Assembly: GCA_905215345.1 (NCBI GenBank)
Contig: CAJMPR010000006.1
Span: forward strand, 156,580 to 220,579
Reading direction: 5' to 3'
DNA: 64,000 nt
From: an uncultured bacterium
GTDB taxonomy: Bacteria; Bacteroidota; Bacteroidia; Bacteroidales; Bacteroidaceae
A program made the position numbers and the translations under genes. Shown one piece after another: positions 62,065 to 64,000 of the stretch; within the stretch, counting starts at the first letter, position 1; the number at the start of each line of letters is the position of its first letter. The notes under the pieces were generated by a model. The model saw only the letters and a list, made by a program, of their open reading frames with translations, was not told the DNA's origin and made no database searches.

Positions 62065-62095
62065 GTTAAAGCACTTGAAATTATCATATTATCAC

Positions 62096-62784
62096 TACCT
62101 TTGTGATAAGAATTAAAATATTATACAAATAATAAGGAAATAATGCAGATACATAACAATATACTGCCAACAAGCATTCTTTCGTTATCCTTGCCAATAC
62201 CTTCCGTGAGCAAACTCATCAGGAATGGAATGACAAATATCTGGAATCATTCGGACTGGTCACTTCAGACGGTAAACTTACCAATGCTGGATTGCTATTT
62301 GTAGATAACTGCACTGTATTCCAATCACGTATCTTCTGCACCCGTTGGACTGGACTATATAAAGATGATGCCATCAGAGTATGACACGCAATCCGTTACT
62401 ATTCTGTTTGTTTACCCGTATGCACTTGGTCGAAAGAGTGGCATCCGGCATTCCTCGCATGCAGAAAGCTATGAGAGAAGCTAATCTTTCTGAACCTGAA
62501 TTTCATACGGGGGAATGTTTACAGCAGTGTTTAAAAGAAAATACAGTGTCACTACTGATACAGTAAATGATACAGTAAATTCCAAAGAGCAAGAAGTTCT
62601 AAATTTGCTTAGACAACAAACTGGACTAAATGCAACAGAGATAGCACAAAAGTTAGGCAAAAGTATACCGACCATAAAACGTTATTTAAGTTCTTTAGCA
62701 AAGCAAAACCTAATAGAATTAGAGGTGCACTTCAAAATGAACTATATTATTTCCTTTAGACAAAAGAACATATTCACTAAATAA
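62096..62784 (+). pseudogene. Decayed ATP-binding protein gene (AlbA_2/schlafen-type)
   Basis: Fragments in two frames match this family: FREQTHQEWNDKYLESFGLVTSDGKLTNAGLLFVDNC...QSRIFCTRWTGLYKDDAIR (about 62178-62383), then RNPLLFCLFTRMHLVERVASGIPRMQKAMREANL (62384-62485), then a C-terminal winged helix in a third frame (LNLLRQQTGLNATEIAQKLGKSIPTIKRYLSSLAKQNLIEL, to 62784). The ATPase core between the first and second fragments is deleted and there are at least two frameshifts. A promoter-like TACCTTTG remains at 62096-62103. Confidence 0.7.
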
Positions 62785-63141
62785 TATAACCGATTCTGTT
62801 TTCGCAAGTTCATGCAGAATGGGAATTTTGACACACCCCCCAAATAAATATCATTTAACTCAAAATCCGCCAAACACAAAGGAAATCAAAAGATACCTAA
62901 TAAGAGGAAAAAACCGTAAGAGTTAATCATCGTTAATTGTTCAGCGTCCTAAACGGAGAATTATTAAGACAAAAAATCCATTATATAATAACACAGACGC
63001 GAAAAATGAAGTACGAGGAAAATCCAAACGAAAAACAAGTAATTAATATTTACCTCCATTCACTTTTGAACACTTTTCTTTATTTCATTATCGTCCCCCA
63101 TTTGTATACTTTTGCGACCGCAAAGCAAAGGAGCCTCCCGC
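62785..63141. other. Non-coding interval with an IS-like half-end
   Basis: About 360 bp. ATTTTGACACACCCCC (about 62827-62842) resembles the reverse complement of the left end of the 56752 element (13 of 16). No gene is recognised. Confidence 0.4.
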
Positions 63142-63229
63142 TCATCGTAGAGAAACCGTCCGTTCATCGTAGAGCAACGGACGGATTATCGTAGAGCAAT
63201 GTTCCTTTCATCGTAGGAGAAAATAGGAC
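63142..63229. repeat. 22-bp-period array D
   Basis: Four units begin at 63142, 63164, 63186 and 63208. Each starts TCATCGTAG or TTATCGTAG and has a variable 11-bp tail. CCGTCCGTT in the first tail is complementary to AACGGACGG in the second, so they can pair as a hairpin. It lies about 150 bp upstream of the 89-codon gene. Confidence 0.8.
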
Positions 63230-63381
63230 CTGTGTAACCATTTGTATCCCAATGTTTTAAAAAGCATTCGCCATACAAATCCTTGTATGGATTTTAATCT
63301 TTCAGACAGATGCAAAAAAGACTTGTCGGACTGCGGCAAGAATATATATAATTAATTACAAACAAAAAACATTAAAAACAA

Positions 63382-63651
63382 ATGGTAACAATCACACTGC
63401 CGGTAAAATCTTATCTGGCAAAGTACATGTATGCACGTTATGGCAAATCAACAAACTCCCCCATTCGTCTCCCCAACTCCGGCATCCTCTACAACTCCCT
63501 GCACCAGCTCACCACCAAGCGCCCCAAAGGCATATCCTGGAAAGACGAAGGTAACCTCACGCTCGTACTGCCCCACCCCGCTGCAGGCAAGTCGCCTGAC
63601 GTCTACAACTACCTCTGCAAAGAGAATGTCGGAATACTGGAAAAAAAATAG
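63382..63651 (+). CDS. Unknown protein, truncated by a shift at an A8 run
   Basis: 89 aa: VTITLPVKSYLAKYMYARYGK at the start, then basic and polar sequence ending VGILEKK. The family is not recognised. The last codons run through eight A residues (63642-63649) straight into a stop. With one extra A, or a -1 shift, the frame continues for about 60 sensible codons (IEWQLRIEFYEFILMNKFKNGMMYKKSVILFMQMYGIQEEDL, then SFQRWRKK) at 63650-63850. It may be an indel pseudogene or a frameshift product. Upstream is array D. Confidence 0.5.
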   Translation: MVTITLPVKSYLAKYMYARYGKSTNSPIRLPNSGILYNSLHQLTTKRPKGISWKDEGNLTLVLPHPAAGKSPDVYNYLCKENVGILEKK

Positions 63652-63952
63652 AATGGCAGCTAAGAATAGAATTCTACGAATTTATACTGATGAACAAGTT
63701 CAAGAACGGGATGATGTACAAGAAATCAGTGATACTCTTTATGCAAATGTACGGGATACAAGAAGAAGACCTGTCGGCAGAAACCATGATGAAGAGTTTT
63801 CAGAGGTGGAGGAAGAAAGGGAAAGAGGAAACGGAAAAAGGTAAAAGCGATAAAAACAAAATTCCGCATAAAAAACAATTTAGATATGATTGCGAATATT
63901 TTTTGTTGAAAAATAAAATCATTTTTCACTTTCATATCCTATCTTCATTTTA

Positions 63953-63960
63953 TATATTTG
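63953..63960 (+). promoter_or_regulatory. Promoter -7 box of the gene at the right edge
   Basis: TATATTTG matches TAnnTTTG, with a weak -33 TTTC 19 bp upstream. It lies 25 nt before the ATG at 63986. Confidence 0.45.
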
Positions 63961-63985
63961 TGCGAATAACTGATAACTTAATATT

Positions 63986-64000
63986 ATGGATGAAATAAAA
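63986..64000 (+). CDS. Start of a gene cut by the right edge
   Basis: Only five codons (MDEIK) are visible after a consensus -7 box. Nothing can be said of the product. Confidence 0.3.

Overview
The window is chromosomal DNA from a Bacteroides-type gut bacterium (order Bacteroidales). Evidence: TAnnTTTG/TTTG promoters, weak Shine-Dalgarno sites, FimA/Mfa-type fimbrial proteins, DUF3575/DUF3868/DUF5119 partners, BtuB-BtuG cobalamin uptake, EFR1 ferredoxin, PepSY-like and DUF4890 periplasmic proteins. The species cannot be fixed from sequence alone.

Layout. 1-7217 (minus): a fimbrial operon with an Rrf2-like regulator, a DUF3575 protein, DUF3868+TPR, a FimA/Mfa1-like subunit, a 59-residue lipoprotein, an OmpA/DUF3575 protein, DUF5119 and two Mfa-like subunits. 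7249-7554: a 306-bp invertible promoter bounded by 19-bp inverted repeats and followed by its probable tyrosine recombinase (7606-8568). The only consensus promoter inside points away from the fimbriae, so the sequenced state reads as OFF. 9447-17034: an AT-rich accessory segment between a decayed copy of the tRNA-Ser(GGA) locus and the intact gene. It carries two tightly coupled genes: a 1585-aa protein with two GHKL ATPase-like regions and two phosphoribosyltransferase-like motifs, and a nucleoside-phosphorylase protein with a receiver-like N-terminus. This is the best candidate for an undescribed signalling or defence system; a DUF1016/AbiEi remnant lies beside it. 17211-20056: ABC-2 exporter with a NEW3 protein. 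20310-21557: amidohydrolase. 21789-27243: complete arsenic operon (arsR, thioredoxin-like, arsF, arsG-like, arsD, arsA, arsC, acr3) with two ArsR-like operators. 27607-27691: tRNA-Ser(TGA).

27823-45163 is mostly core genome: mutS2, sdaA, a two-component system with PepSY-like, DUF4738 and DUF4890 proteins, a TetR-EFR1 operon with its operator, KtrAB potassium uptake, TrpB2, a ClC antiporter and DUF4250. 45284-49561 holds an ECF sigma/FecR pair flanked by two paralogous carboxypeptidase-regulatory-domain proteins, with no TonB barrel. 49639-55431 is a cobalamin operon (riboswitch, btuB, btuG, btuF-like, btuC-like, no ATPase). 55490-56722 is a HAD phosphatase fused to a hotdog thioesterase. 57190-62064 encodes an exonuclease-RecQ-UvrD fusion followed by a decayed ATP-binding protein gene. 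The right end has a short gene broken at an A8 run and the first codons of a further gene.

Four intergenic regions (about 9.1, 36.3, 50.7 and 63.1 kb) contain unrelated short sequences that all repeat with an exact 22-bp period and are self-complementary. No standard feature explains this.
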